DNA from: Phycisphaerales bacterium UBA2421
GTDB taxonomy: Bacteria > Planctomycetota > Phycisphaerae > Tepidisphaerales > Tepidisphaeraceae
Length of the DNA stretch: 64,000 nucleotides
Reading direction: 5' to 3'
Assembly (NCBI GenBank): GCA_002343075.1
Contig: DDRH01000056.1
Location: 7,676-71,675 of the forward strand
Shown: positions 44,408 through 53,197 of the stretch, piece by piece
Position numbering within the stretch: the first letter of the stretch is position 1
Layout: each line of letters starts with the position of its first letter
Program-made: the position numbers and the translations under genes
Notes under the pieces: generated by a model
Databases searched by the model: none
Seen by the model: only the letters and a program-made list of their open reading frames with translations
Told to the model about the DNA's origin: nothing

Positions 44408-47143
44408 ATGCCCGACCTTCATCAACGCCCCCCTCAACTGCCTCGCGGGACCCTTGCCCCCATTTTTTCCCCGCGGTCGGTCGCGGTTATTGGTGCTACG
44501 GAAAATCCCGGCAGCGTCGGCAGAACGGTCTTTTGGAATCTCCTTTCAACTCCATCGGGCGCGACGATCTATCCCGTCAACCCCAAGCGACGAAATGTGC
44601 TGGGAGTGAAGTGCTACCCGAGCGTCGCCGACCTGCCCGAACCGATCGACCTTGCGGTCATCGTCACGCCGGCGCCTGCGGTGCCGACGCTTGTCGGCCA
44701 GTGTGCAGATGCCGGTGTCGGCGGAGTGGTTGTCATCAGCGCCGGGTTCAAGGAACTAGGCCCTGAAGGCGTGGAACTTGAGACGCAGATTTTGGCGCAC
44801 GCACGCAGAGGCAGGATGCGCCTCATCGGCCCCAACTGCCTCGGCGTGATGAACCCGGTCATCGGCCTCAATGCGACATTTGCCAAGGGAATTGCCAAGC
44901 CTGGCCGGGTGGCGTTCTTAAGCCAGTCCGGGGCGTTACTCACCGCCATTCTCGATCATAGCTTCAACGAACAGATCGGGTTCAGCGCCTTCGTGTCAAC
45001 CGGGACGATGGTCGACGTCGGCTGGGGCGACCTCATTGACTATTTCGGCGACGATCCCAACACCTCGGCAATCCTTGTTTACATGGAATCAATCGGCGAC
45101 GCCCGCGCCTTCCTCTCTGCTGCGCGCGAAGTAAGCCTGGCGAAGCCGATAATCTGCATCAAGGCCGGACGAAGTGAAGCGGCCGCGAAGGCGGCGACTT
45201 CACACACCGGCGCTTTGACAGGTTCCGATGAAGTGCTCGACGCGGCATTCCGGCGGACTGGCGTGCTGCGCGTCACCGAGATCGATGAACTTTTTGCCAT
45301 GGCCGACGTGCTGGCAAAGCAACCGCGACCGGCCGGGCCACGGCTGACCATTGTTACCAATGCCGGAGGGCCGGGCGTCCTCGCAACCGACGCCCTGATC
45401 GCCGCAGGGGGTGAACTCGCCCCAATCGATGCCGAGCGCATGGAACAGCTGAACTCATTTCTGCCGCCGCACTGGAGCCGAAACAACCCCATCGACATCC
45501 TCGGCGATGCCGGGGCCGATCGGTATGGCAAGGCGCTAAAGGTCGTCGCAAACGACCCCAACTCCGACGGCCTGCTGGTGGTGCTCACCCCGCAAGACAT
45601 GACCGATCCGCTGGAGATCGCCCGTCAACTTGTCGGATTTGCCAGCGTCGAAGGAAAACCGGTCCTGACCAGCTTCATGGGCGGCCCCACCGTCGGCCCG
45701 GCCGCAAGCGCGCTCAATCACGCAGGCATTCCGTCGTTCAAGTACCCCGATGCTGCGGCTCGCGCTTTCACTTATATGTGGAAGTATACATATAACCTCC
45801 GCGGGATTTACGAAACGCCTGCGTTGGTGCAGTCCGATCCCGATGCCGAGTTTGCCCGCCTGCACGCTCGCGACGAGACCGAACACCTGCTCAGGCAATG
45901 TCGAAGCGCCGGCAGGACCCTGTTGGATGAGGTGGAATCCAAACAGGTCCTGGAGCAGTATCAGATTCCCACCGTGCCGACTTTCGTCGCCGAGACGGTT
46001 GAGCAGGCGCAGCGGCTCGCCGGGCGATGCGGGTATCCGGTCGTCCTTAAACTGTTTAGCAGGACCATCACGCACAAAACCGACGTCGGCGGTGTGCGCC
46101 TCAACCTCATCGACGCCGACGCCGTCGCGCGTGCGTTCGAAGCGATTCGAGGGAGTGTTGCTGATGCGGTTGGGTCCACGCACTTTCAGGGAGTTACGGT
46201 TCAACCCATGGTCCGGCTGAAGGACGCGTATGAGTTGATCATCGGTTCGAGTAACGATCCGCAATTCGGCCCGGTACTTCTGTTTGGTGCAGGCGGGCAG
46301 TTGGTAGAAGTGTTTAAGGATCGCGCCCTGGCGCTCCCGCCGATGAACGCCACGCTGGCACGGCGGATGATGGAACAAACCCGAATCTATCACGCGCTCA
46401 AGGGCGTCCGCGGCCGCCCGCCGTGTGATATTGCGGCGCTGGAACAGTTGCTGGTGAACTTCAGCCGGCTGGTGGCTGAACAGCCTTGGATCAAGGAGAT
46501 CGATATCAACCCGCTGGTGATCAATAGCGAGAGAATGATCGCATTAGACGCCCGTGTGGTGCTGCATGAGCCTGGTATGGACGACGGTGCCCTGCCGCGA
46601 CCGGCCATTCGGCCGTATCCGACGCAGTACATTCAGCACGCCGCACTGAAAGACGGCACACCGATCACCTTGCGGCCCATTCGCCCGGAGGATGAACCGC
46701 TGCTGGTGCGATTTCATGAAGGCCTGTCGGATCGAACAGTCAGGCTGCGCTATTTTCACCCCATCAAGTTCAGCCATCGAGTGTCACACGAGCGGCTTAG
46801 CAGGGTTTGCTTCAATGATTACGACCGAGAGTTGGCCATTGTCGCCGAAACTCACACCGCCGGGCAGCGGGAGATCATTGGCATTGGCCGCCTGAGCCGG
46901 GGCACTTCGCGGACTGACGCCGAGTGGGCCCTGTTGGTCAGCGATTCGTGGCAGGGCCGCGGGTTGGGGACGCATTTGCTGCGGAATATCGTTGAAATCG
47001 CCAAGCAGGAGCGAATCGGGCGTCTCTTTGCCGAGATTTTGCCTGATAATCTGGAAATGCAGCACATCAGCGAACGCCTCGGTTTCACCCTCAGCCGCCG
47101 ACTCGAGGACGGCGACCTGTTCGCCGAGCTAAAGCTGCCGTAG
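44408..47143 (+). CDS. ADP-forming acyl-CoA synthetase fused to GNAT acetyltransferase
   Basis: A 911-residue fusion. Residues 1-470 are the CoA-binding and ligase parts of NDP-forming acyl-CoA synthetases: [57 protein letters not shown], and [16 protein letters not shown] with the catalytic His. Residues about 500-720 are an ATP-grasp domain ([45 protein letters not shown]). Residues about 740-911 are a GNAT domain ([39 protein letters not shown] with the acetyl-CoA site). The order equals the Pat/YfiQ lysine acetyltransferases. The E. coli protein, from memory, has lost the SHTG histidine; here it is kept, so both activities may exist. Confidence 0.9.
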   Translation: MPDLHQRPPQLPRGTLAPIFSPRSVAVIGATENPGSVGRTVFWNLLSTPSGATIYPVNPKRRNVLGVKCYPSVADLPEPIDLAVIVTPAPAVPTLVGQCADAGVGGVVVISAGFKELGPEGVELETQILAHARRGRMRLIGPNCLGVMNPVIGLNATFAKGIAKPGRVAFLSQSGALLTAILDHSFNEQIGFSAFVSTGTMVDVGWGDLIDYFGDDPNTSAILVYMESIGDARAFLSAAREVSLAKPIICIKAGRSEAAAKAATSHTGALTGSDEVLDAAFRRTGVLRVTEIDELFAMADVLAKQPRPAGPRLTIVTNAGGPGVLATDALIAAGGELAPIDAERMEQLNSFLPPHWSRNNPIDILGDAGADRYGKALKVVANDPNSDGLLVVLTPQDMTDPLEIARQLVGFASVEGKPVLTSFMGGPTVGPAASALNHAGIPSFKYPDAAARAFTYMWKYTYNLRGIYETPALVQSDPDAEFARLHARDETEHLLRQCRSAGRTLLDEVESKQVLEQYQIPTVPTFVAETVEQAQRLAGRCGYPVVLKLFSRTITHKTDVGGVRLNLIDADAVARAFEAIRGSVADAVGSTHFQGVTVQPMVRLKDAYELIIGSSNDPQFGPVLLFGAGGQLVEVFKDRALALPPMNATLARRMMEQTRIYHALKGVRGRPPCDIAALEQLLVNFSRLVAEQPWIKEIDINPLVINSERMIALDARVVLHEPGMDDGALPRPAIRPYPTQYIQHAALKDGTPITLRPIRPEDEPLLVRFHEGLSDRTVRLRYFHPIKFSHRVSHERLSRVCFNDYDRELAIVAETHTAGQREIIGIGRLSRGTSRTDAEWALLVSDSWQGRGLGTHLLRNIVEIAKQERIGRLFAEILPDNLEMQHISERLGFTLSRRLEDGDLFAELKLP

Positions 47144-47399
47144 CGGCCATAGCGGCGGGTGAATTGTCCTCGGCGACGCGGTATTCGGGCTAGCCCGCCC
47201 GGCGTAATCGTCAGCATCGCCCCTGCCATCACCTTTTTCTCGGTTATCGCCCCTGCAACGGCGACGAATTCCATTTCCCCGCCCGCGGAGCGTATTCGAC
47301 ATTCAATCACGACCGCGTTGCTCATATCCACGCGGCAAACGGGCATTTTTGTTGAGTGAATGAGTGTTAAGGGTTAACTTACCCAGAAAGGAACCTGTC

Positions 47400-47960
47400 G
47401 TGGGCGTTACTGCGTCATACGTCGGGACGATTTATCCATCAATGCGGGCGTCTTACGAGGGCAGTTGGATGGCACCTCAGAACACGCTGCCGGCGATGCC
47501 CGAAATCGGGCATCCGGAAGCCTATTACGCCAAGCGGGTTCACATGGCCGACGAAGCCGGCGATGTGCATGCTCACGAAGCGTTTAAGGTCGGGCAATAT
47601 GTCACGCTCGCGATGGATCCGCATCTCACCTGGGATGAGAAGCTCAAGTACTTTCGTCATGCATTAAAGCGGCACTGCCAACCCCCGCCGTTTCCGGATG
47701 ATGATGTCTGGATGTTCTATCGCAATCTTTCCGACTTGGTGCGCCGGCACTGCGGCTACGAGGCGCTGCGCCTCGCAAGCACGGAAGACGATTTATACGC
47801 CGCCCGTCTCAGCATGGGGCAGGAGCGCGACAAGATCGAAGACGATGCCGAGGCGTTTTTCGGCAAGCTGCTGACCAATACGCTCGGCGATACCTGCCCG
47901 ACTTGGTTTAGCGAAGAAGATTACGCGCAGATCAAGATGATCCGCGATCAGTGGATCTAA
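47400..47960 (+). CDS. Hypothetical protein
   Basis: GTG 47400 is chosen because AAAGGA at about 47386-47391 is a normal distance upstream. It gives 186 residues. The sequence is soluble, helical and acidic at the end, with conserved-looking stretches (PEAYYAKRVHMADEAGDVHA, HLTWDEKLKYFRHALKRHC, DVWMFYRNLSDLVRRHCGYE). No domain is recognised and there is no signal peptide or membrane segment. The 256 bases between the previous gene and this start show no other credible gene. Confidence 0.65.
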   Translation: MGVTASYVGTIYPSMRASYEGSWMAPQNTLPAMPEIGHPEAYYAKRVHMADEAGDVHAHEAFKVGQYVTLAMDPHLTWDEKLKYFRHALKRHCQPPPFPDDDVWMFYRNLSDLVRRHCGYEALRLASTEDDLYAARLSMGQERDKIEDDAEAFFGKLLTNTLGDTCPTWFSEEDYAQIKMIRDQWI

Positions 47961-47972
47961 GGCTGATTCACC

Positions 47973-47998
47973 CCCTCTCCCGGTACGCCGGGAGAGGG
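47973..47998. repeat. Perfect 11-base hairpin (CCCTCTCCCGG / CCGGGAGAGGG)
   Basis: The arms CCCTCTCCCGG (47973-47983) and CCGGGAGAGGG (47988-47998) surround a TACG loop, 13 bases after the stop of the upstream gene and between convergent genes. A related hairpin lies at 51125-51152. No T-run follows on either strand, so it is either a bidirectional weak terminator or one copy of a dispersed CCCTCTCCC-type repeat. Confidence 0.55.
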
Positions 47999-48047
47999 CC
48001 CGGGTGAGGGTTCTTGCTACGGTCACTCACGGAGCCGTCGCGACGAC

Positions 48048-48590
48048 TTACAGACGTCGCCACCAGACTTGTCGCAGCTCGGGCCAGGTTTGTTGTCGGC
48101 GCTCGGTGATCTGCGTGACCACGGCATCGCTGTGCAGCATGCCGTCCACCTCCCACACACCTTCATCCGCTGAGGGCGTTTCAAACGCGCGAATCTGGCT
48201 TTCGAGCATTTCCTTCGACATGTAATGCCCCTGCCGGCTGTCGAGGCGTGCCAGCAGCACTTCGGCGGGCACCAGCGGCAGTACCATCTGCACCCGGCCC
48301 ACCGAGGATAGTTGAGTGCGATAACTTCGCCGCAGCGCCGAGCAACTCATCACCATCTCCCGCCCCGCCGCCGCGGCCCGAGCGGCCTCGCCGGCCAGAT
48401 CGTCCAGCCACGCGGCACGATCGCCGTCGGTCAGCGCAAGCCCCGCCGACATTTTCCTGACGTTTGTTACAGGGTGCCGGCGATCGCCCTCGAGGAAATC
48501 GCAATCCAGTCGGTCAGCCAGTAATCGCCCGATAGTGGTTTTCCCGCAACCGGCGACGCCGATGATGATCCAGACAAGAGGATGATTCAT
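48048..48590 (-). CDS. gntK: Gluconokinase
   Basis: Gluconokinase makes 6-phosphogluconate from gluconate and ATP. The start at 48590 gives 180 residues: WIIIGVAGCGKTTIGRLLAD (P-loop GVAGCGKTT), FLEGDRRHPVTNVRKMSAG with the substrate-binding D-x-x-H-P-x-x-N-x-x-K-M motif, LTDGDRAAWLDDL, CSALRRSYRTQL (C-S-A-L-K/R-R-x-Y-R), and HYMSKEMLESQIRAFETPS. All are typical of the GntK family, whose usual length is about 175. The ATG lies 28 bases from the end of the RAYT gene on the same strand. Confidence 0.94.
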   Translation of the reverse strand: MNHPLVWIIIGVAGCGKTTIGRLLADRLDCDFLEGDRRHPVTNVRKMSAGLALTDGDRAAWLDDLAGEAARAAAAGREMVMSCSALRRSYRTQLSSVGRVQMVLPLVPAEVLLARLDSRQGHYMSKEMLESQIRAFETPSADEGVWEVDGMLHSDAVVTQITERRQQTWPELRQVWWRRL

Positions 48591-48618
48591 AAGATCGTGA
48601 ACATAAAAAACACGTTTC

Positions 48619-49197
48619 TCACGCCGGGTCGTGCCGACCCGGCTCCATTCGGTCTCCATTCGACACCGTTCGTGCCGAACACGTCCACGCATCAGTCCCC
48701 TGCTTTCCCAGAATGTACCGCTCCGTCGACTGCATGTGCTGTGGATTGTCGACAGCCTTGTAAGTCTCTCCCTCAGCCCAGACTTCGACCCCCCCGTATT
48801 CTGGAAATGTCCTGCGCAACGCGCGCGTAGCAAACCACTTGAACCAACCGACGATTTCCTTGATCTGATCCGGTTCGTCAGGAAGTTCAACGAGCGCATG
48901 CACGTGTGTCGCATTCACGGCAACGGCGGCAAGCCGGAACTGACTCTTAACAATATTCTGAACAATCGCCTCTCCCACCTTCGCATACGCTTCTCGCTCA
49001 AACGTGGTGGGCGAGGCGCTTTGCTTCAATCGGTACTTATGCAGCCCTGCGTGTTCGCCTTGCACAGGCGGATTCTTGTAATCACCCGAGGAATGAATGC
49101 GATGGTCGCGCGAACGGAAACCGCGTCGATCTCCGTGCAGCCACGTCGAGTGGGTGTTGATGATGATGTGTCGCCATCTCATCCCGGGCAGAGGCAT
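48619..49197 (-). CDS. REP-associated tyrosine transposase (RAYT, Y1/HUH family)
   Basis: A 192-residue protein of the IS200-like HUH superfamily. WLHGDRRGFRSRDHRIHSSG with EHAGL is the conserved N-terminal region of planctomycete-type members. VNATHVHALVELP contains the metal-binding H-x-H (HVH), and TERYILGKQG holds the likely catalytic Tyr on the final helix. The last codons, for EPGRHDPA and stop, are part of a REP-like palindrome at 48623-48643. A sister palindrome lies 35 bases upstream of the start. RAYTs process REP sequences of their host rather than move as full IS elements. ATG 49197 is the normal family start. Confidence 0.87.
   Translation of the reverse strand: MPLPGMRWRHIIINTHSTWLHGDRRGFRSRDHRIHSSGDYKNPPVQGEHAGLHKYRLKQSASPTTFEREAYAKVGEAIVQNIVKSQFRLAAVAVNATHVHALVELPDEPDQIKEIVGWFKWFATRALRRTFPEYGGVEVWAEGETYKAVDNPQHMQSTERYILGKQGTDAWTCSARTVSNGDRMEPGRHDPA
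48623..48643. repeat. REP-like palindrome, 3' side of RAYT
   Basis: Arms GCCGGGTCG (48623-48631) and CGACCCGGC (48635-48643) around TGC make a perfect 9-base hairpin. It overlaps the 3' end of the RAYT gene. Its partner at 49232-49252 has the same GCCGGGT...ACCCGGC outer arms with a TGC-like three-base loop, as expected of a REP pair recognised by the enzyme. Confidence 0.75.
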
Positions 49198-49231
49198 GGC
49201 GCAATTCTACCATCGTAGCAACACGGATGAA

Positions 49232-49252
49232 GCCGGGTTCGCAGAACCCGGC
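49232..49252. repeat. REP-like palindrome, 5' side of RAYT
   Basis: Arms GCCGGGTTC (49232-49240) and GAACCCGGC (49244-49252) around GCA form a perfect 9-base hairpin between the RAYT start (49197) and the RTX gene stop (49358). It shares its outer GCCGGGT arms and size with the palindrome at 48623-48643, but the inner two bases differ, changed on both arms so that pairing is kept. Confidence 0.75.
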
Positions 49253-49357
49253 GTGAAACGCACCTCTCCAAACGCCGGGCCGTACCGATTCGGCTTCTCC
49301 GTTTTCGCACTTAAAGCTCGACAAACCGAGCAACGATTTCACACCGATTCCAAGTCT

Positions 49358-51022
49358 TCAGGTCGTGCTCTCAACCCGAATGAGAGTATCGAGCAGCTCA
49401 TCAACATCGGCAGAATCGCCCAGCCCCTGCGCGCCGTTCACAGTATCGGCCTCGCCGTCGGTGGCGTTGAGGACATCGTCGCCTTTACCGCCGTTGAAAC
49501 TGTCGCCACCGGGCCCGCCGGTGATCGTGTCGCGCCCACCACCGCCGCGGAGGACGTCTTCGCCGGCGTCGCCGTCGATGCTGTCGGCGCCGTCGTCGCC
49601 TTCCAGCAGATCGGCATATGCGCTGCCGATCAGCGTGTCGTTGTTGAAGCCGCCATTGAGATAGGTGCCCGCGGATCGTGCGCCGGCGTCCAAAACGTCC
49701 ATACCCGAAGTTCCGATGACTGATTCAATGTCAGATCGGAAGTTGAGCTGCCCTGAAATCCCGCGAGCGCCGTCGTTGGCGATGTCGTCAAACGTGATTG
49801 AGTAGCCCGCCTCGTCGCCGCTGCCAATGAACACCAGCAGCGCCAGTTCCAGCAGATCGCTGCCGCCGCCACCTTCCACGGCACCGTTGAGAGGGAGCAG
49901 GTCACCGCGGTCGCCGTTGGAATCCTGGCCCTCAGCAGAATACAGAATGCGGTCGTTTCCGGCCTGCCCCAGCACCGTAAACTCCGGGCCGAGCGCGCGC
50001 AGGCTGTCGTTTCCGCTCCCGCCGTTGACCAGCCCGCCATTGAGCTCCCCGGCCGGGCCAAGGCCGTCGCCGGTGCGGCAGGTGATGTCGTCGTCGCCCG
50101 ATTGCCCGAACGCGGTGCAGTTGCGGCCGGTCATGACGTCATCGCCGCTACCGCCGTCCATCATCGAGCCGGGCGCGACGGTCATGAGCATGTCGTCGCC
50201 GCCGTTGCCGAAAATGGTGTCGGCCCCGTCACTGCCGCCGCCGTCGAGGGTTTCGTTCTTTGAGCTGCCCACGAGTAGGTCGCGGCCCTCGCCGGAGCGG
50301 ATGCGCTCGATATTGAGGATGTTTCCACCCGCCGACCCGACCGTACCGTCGTTAGCCACGCCGTCGAGCGAGAGACGCAGGCGGTCGTTGTGCAGACGGA
50401 AGTCGGCGTAGTCAACCCCGCTGCCTCCGTCGATCAGATCGTCACCGCCGCCGAGTAGCAACTGGTCGTTGCCGGCCCGGCCGAACAGTTGGTCGTTCTC
50501 GTTATCGATCTCGTCGGACCGTTCCGCCTCGATGAGAATGTCATTTCCCGTGCCGCCGTCGAGCGTATCGCGACCGGCTCCGCCGTGCATGGTCTCGTTG
50601 CCCGATCCGCCGACGATGCTGTCATCGCCCGCGCCGCCGAAGACCTCGATTTCGTATTTCGTTTCGATGCGGATGACGTCATTGCCTTCGTGACCATAGA
50701 CCAGCAGACCGGAAACCGAATCGGCGATGAAGCTCTCGGAGTTACCGTCATCCAGATCAAGAAGGATGGTGCCGTAAAGATCGTTCAGCCGGGAGATAAC
50801 CAGCACGTCGTCGCCCGGCTGCAGGTGGGCCACGGCCCGCCCTGAGCTTGTCGAAAAGTGAGCGAATGCGAGAAGTAGACGCGGTTCAAGAGGTTCGGAT
50901 TGGGGCACGGCCAGCCCTCCGGAAATGACAAGTCGACCCGCACCCGTCACCTTGCCGAGCGCTGCGGGTCCCGCCATGATAGACGTCAAGGCGCTTTTGG
51001 GATTTTCGTCGAGGAGTTCCAT
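49358..51022 (-). CDS. RTX-repeat (hemolysin-type calcium-binding) LEPR-XLL protein
   Basis: A 554-residue protein from ATG 51022. LEPRLLLA lies at residues 45-52 after a mildly basic, Gly/Ala-rich leader with no typical signal peptide. From residue 100 on there are many GGxGxDxL nonapeptide repeats (FGGAGDDSIVGGSGNETMHG, GGAGRDTLDGGTGNDIL, DGDAGEDVLRGGGGRDTITG), interrupted by longer beta stretches. Such repeats form calcium-bound beta-rolls in secreted proteins. No HlyB-type ABC transporter or C-terminal secretion signal is evident. It is the last gene on the strand of the SecA-like/HlyD cluster, separated from it by a probable terminator, and is the natural candidate substrate. Confidence 0.9.
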   Translation of the reverse strand: MELLDENPKSALTSIMAGPAALGKVTGAGRLVISGGLAVPQSEPLEPRLLLAFAHFSTSSGRAVAHLQPGDDVLVISRLNDLYGTILLDLDDGNSESFIADSVSGLLVYGHEGNDVIRIETKYEIEVFGGAGDDSIVGGSGNETMHGGAGRDTLDGGTGNDILIEAERSDEIDNENDQLFGRAGNDQLLLGGGDDLIDGGSGVDYADFRLHNDRLRLSLDGVANDGTVGSAGGNILNIERIRSGEGRDLLVGSSKNETLDGGGSDGADTIFGNGGDDMLMTVAPGSMMDGGSGDDVMTGRNCTAFGQSGDDDITCRTGDGLGPAGELNGGLVNGGSGNDSLRALGPEFTVLGQAGNDRILYSAEGQDSNGDRGDLLPLNGAVEGGGGSDLLELALLVFIGSGDEAGYSITFDDIANDGARGISGQLNFRSDIESVIGTSGMDVLDAGARSAGTYLNGGFNNDTLIGSAYADLLEGDDGADSIDGDAGEDVLRGGGGRDTITGGPGGDSFNGGKGDDVLNATDGEADTVNGAQGLGDSADVDELLDTLIRVESTT

Positions 51023-51113
51023 GGGTAACCTGTGGAAGTTGGAGCGAGATCTGGTTCCAACGACAGCGGGCAATTCTGGTGTGACTTAGCTCCGTTCTTT
51101 TGGATAGGCAGAG

Positions 51114-51152
51114 AAAAACCCCAGCCCTCTCCCGCGGGTTCGCGGGCGAGGG
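51114..51152 (-). terminator. Probable intrinsic terminator after the SecA-like gene
   Basis: Read on the minus strand, a 12-base stem (one mismatch) formed by CCCTCGCCCGCG and CGCGGGAGAGGG (51152-51125, loop AACC) is followed by CTGGGG and five Ts (51118-51114). It begins 8 bases after the SecA-like stop. It could end or attenuate transcription before the RTX gene, giving substrate and machinery separate levels. The arms resemble the hairpin at 47973-47998, so it may also be a dispersed repeat in use as a terminator. Confidence 0.6.
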
Positions 51153-51160
51153 AGATCGGA

Positions 51161-53119
51161 TCAGAACGGCACTGCCTGGTCCATCCAGTCGTCGTTCTTC
51201 AGCACCTGTTTTCGGTTGAAACGCGCCAGGCGCTCGGCGCGAGCCTGGGCCATACGGATGAGCCGCTGGCCGCCTATGACGCGCCATGCGTGGCGCAACT
51301 TCTTGGCGTGGCGGACGAATACGTCGTCATCCTTACATGCGAACAGCTGCGCACACCCTGGATCGCCCTGACGCGCGGCACGGCCGAAAAGCTGGCGGTC
51401 GACGCGCCCGCTGCCGTGGGGCTCGGCGCTGATGACATGCAGCCCGCCGAGTTCGACAACACCTCGTCCAAGGAGGATGTCGGTGCCTCGGCCCGCCATG
51501 TTGGTTGCGACGGTGATCTTGCCCGGCTGGCCCGCCTCGGAGACGATCGCGGCTTCCTGGGCCGTCTGCGTGGCGTTCAGCACGCGATGGGGCAACTGCT
51601 TGGCTTGCAGGCGCTTGCTCACTTCCAGGCTCGCCAGCACGCTGCGCGTGCCGATCAGGATCGGCGCACCCTTGCGGTGAAGCTCTTCAACGCGATCGAC
51701 CACAGCATCATATTTCTGGTCCATCGTCTCAAAAAACCGCACGGGAAGCTGCTTGCGGATGCAGGGCTTATTGGTGGGAATACGAACGATTGGGCGGCGG
51801 TAGATCTGCCACATCTCGCCTGCGCTTTCCCAGGCGGTGCCGGTCATGCCGGACATGATCGGGTACTGCCGGAAAAACCGCTGGAAGCTCAAACGGGCCA
51901 GGTTTTCCTTGTCGGCGGTGACGGTCACGGCCTCTTTTACCTCGATCGCCTGATGCAGCCCATGCCGCCAGCTACGGTCTGCCATGATACGGCCGGTAAA
52001 CTCGTCAATAATCTGCACTTTCCCGTCGTCACCCACCAGATACTGCTCGTCTCGAATGTAGCAATGACGCGCCGTCAGGGCTTGCGTCACCAGTTCTTCG
52101 CGACGGCGGCGGCCCTTCCAGAAGCCGTCATCCCCTTCACAAAGCTCATCGAGCCTGTCCTCCCCCGGCGGGAGCATTTCACAATTGCGGATCGTCCAGT
52201 CGATCTTGAAATGCCTGCCCTCTTCCAACTTTTCAGCCAGAAGATGCGCGGCGCGGTAATGCTTGGCGTTGGCCTCTTCGCTCGGGCTGTTGCTGATGAT
52301 CAGCGGAGTGACTGCCTCGTCGATCAGCAGCGAGTCGGCCTCGTCAACAATCACCTTAAACAGCCCGGGCACCATCAGAGGCTGGCGAATACCCTGATTA
52401 GCAAGCAAAGTGATGGCGGTCTGGGCACTAGTGCGCAGCGCACCGAGAATCAACTGATCGCGCAGAAAATCGGCCACCAGTTCCTTACTGGTGACGTAAA
52501 CCACATCGCGGCGGTAGTGATCGATCCGCTGCATGGGGTCGGTGTCGTGGACGACAAAGCCCGTGCGCAGACCCATCATGTCATAAACCGGGCCCATGAG
52601 TTCGGCATCGCGCTGCACGAGGTAGTCGTTGACAGTGATGATGTGCACCGGCTTCCCCGCCAGCGCCCAAAGGCTGGCGGTGAGCGACGCGGTGAGGGTT
52701 TTGCCCTCGCCGGTGCCCATTTCGGCGATGTAGCCCTCGGCCATGGCCATCGCGCCCATAATCTGCACTTTGAACGGCCGTTTGCCGACGCTGCGCCACG
52801 CCGCCTCGCGCACAAGGGCCATGCCCCGCTCGAGGGCGACCTTATCCTGCCGCCGGCCGGGGTTGAACCGGCCGAGCCGGGCTATCTCCTTCACCTTGTC
52901 GACTTCTTCACGAAACCGATTCGAGCCGAGCGGGTGAATCTCCTTCTCCATTAACTCAATGCGCTCGGCCTGCTTCTTCAGCGCACGCAGATATGGCAAC
53001 CGATTCTTATACACGCCCACCAACCCGGCGACGGCCATGTCAAAGCCCGTCAGCTCGGGTTGCTTCACCCGGCGGGCGTCGAAAATGCTCCAGAGTTCGT
53101 TTGCGGCTAGTTGAGACAT
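51161..53119 (-). CDS. SecA-like ATPase lacking the C-terminal translocation domains
   Basis: A 652-residue SecA paralogue; ordinary SecA has 830-950. Present: AEMGTGEGKTLTA with Walker A (135-141), HIITVNDYLVQRDAELMG, the preprotein cross-linking region (about 190-380), VIVDEADSLLIDEAVTPLII with Walker B (257-262), IIDEFTGRIM, MSGMTGTAW, and NBD2 with ATNMAGRGTDILLG and QLFGRAARQGD (576-586; usual form QLRGRSGRQGD). The protein stops about 65 residues later, inside the first part of the central scaffold helix (RFNRKQVLKNDDW). So the helical wing, the two-helix finger and the zinc-binding tail are absent. It follows the PqqD-M50-HlyD gene by 78 bases and probably works with it at the membrane. 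A full-length SecA must be elsewhere. Confidence 0.92.
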   Translation of the reverse strand: MSQLAANELWSIFDARRVKQPELTGFDMAVAGLVGVYKNRLPYLRALKKQAERIELMEKEIHPLGSNRFREEVDKVKEIARLGRFNPGRRQDKVALERGMALVREAAWRSVGKRPFKVQIMGAMAMAEGYIAEMGTGEGKTLTASLTASLWALAGKPVHIITVNDYLVQRDAELMGPVYDMMGLRTGFVVHDTDPMQRIDHYRRDVVYVTSKELVADFLRDQLILGALRTSAQTAITLLANQGIRQPLMVPGLFKVIVDEADSLLIDEAVTPLIISNSPSEEANAKHYRAAHLLAEKLEEGRHFKIDWTIRNCEMLPPGEDRLDELCEGDDGFWKGRRRREELVTQALTARHCYIRDEQYLVGDDGKVQIIDEFTGRIMADRSWRHGLHQAIEVKEAVTVTADKENLARLSFQRFFRQYPIMSGMTGTAWESAGEMWQIYRRPIVRIPTNKPCIRKQLPVRFFETMDQKYDAVVDRVEELHRKGAPILIGTRSVLASLEVSKRLQAKQLPHRVLNATQTAQEAAIVSEAGQPGKITVATNMAGRGTDILLGRGVVELGGLHVISAEPHGSGRVDRQLFGRAARQGDPGCAQLFACKDDDVFVRHAKKLRHAWRVIGGQRLIRMAQARAERLARFNRKQVLKNDDWMDQAVPF

Positions 53120-53197
53120 TATGTGGTTCTTGTCGTCGTACTTCGGCGTGCTCCATGCTCGCCGCGGTTCACTTGCGCGATCAAATGCTGGACCGCA

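Noticed and set aside
49358..51022. RTX protein read as a type I secreted toxin with its own transporter
   Set aside because: No HlyB-type ABC ATPase, TolC or acyltransferase gene is nearby, and no pore-forming domain is visible. The neighbouring HlyD proteins are adaptors only.
51032..52954. 640-codon plus-strand frame opposite the SecA-like gene
   Set aside because: The minus strand carries all SecA motor motifs; the plus-strand product has no recognisable domain and is an antisense shadow.
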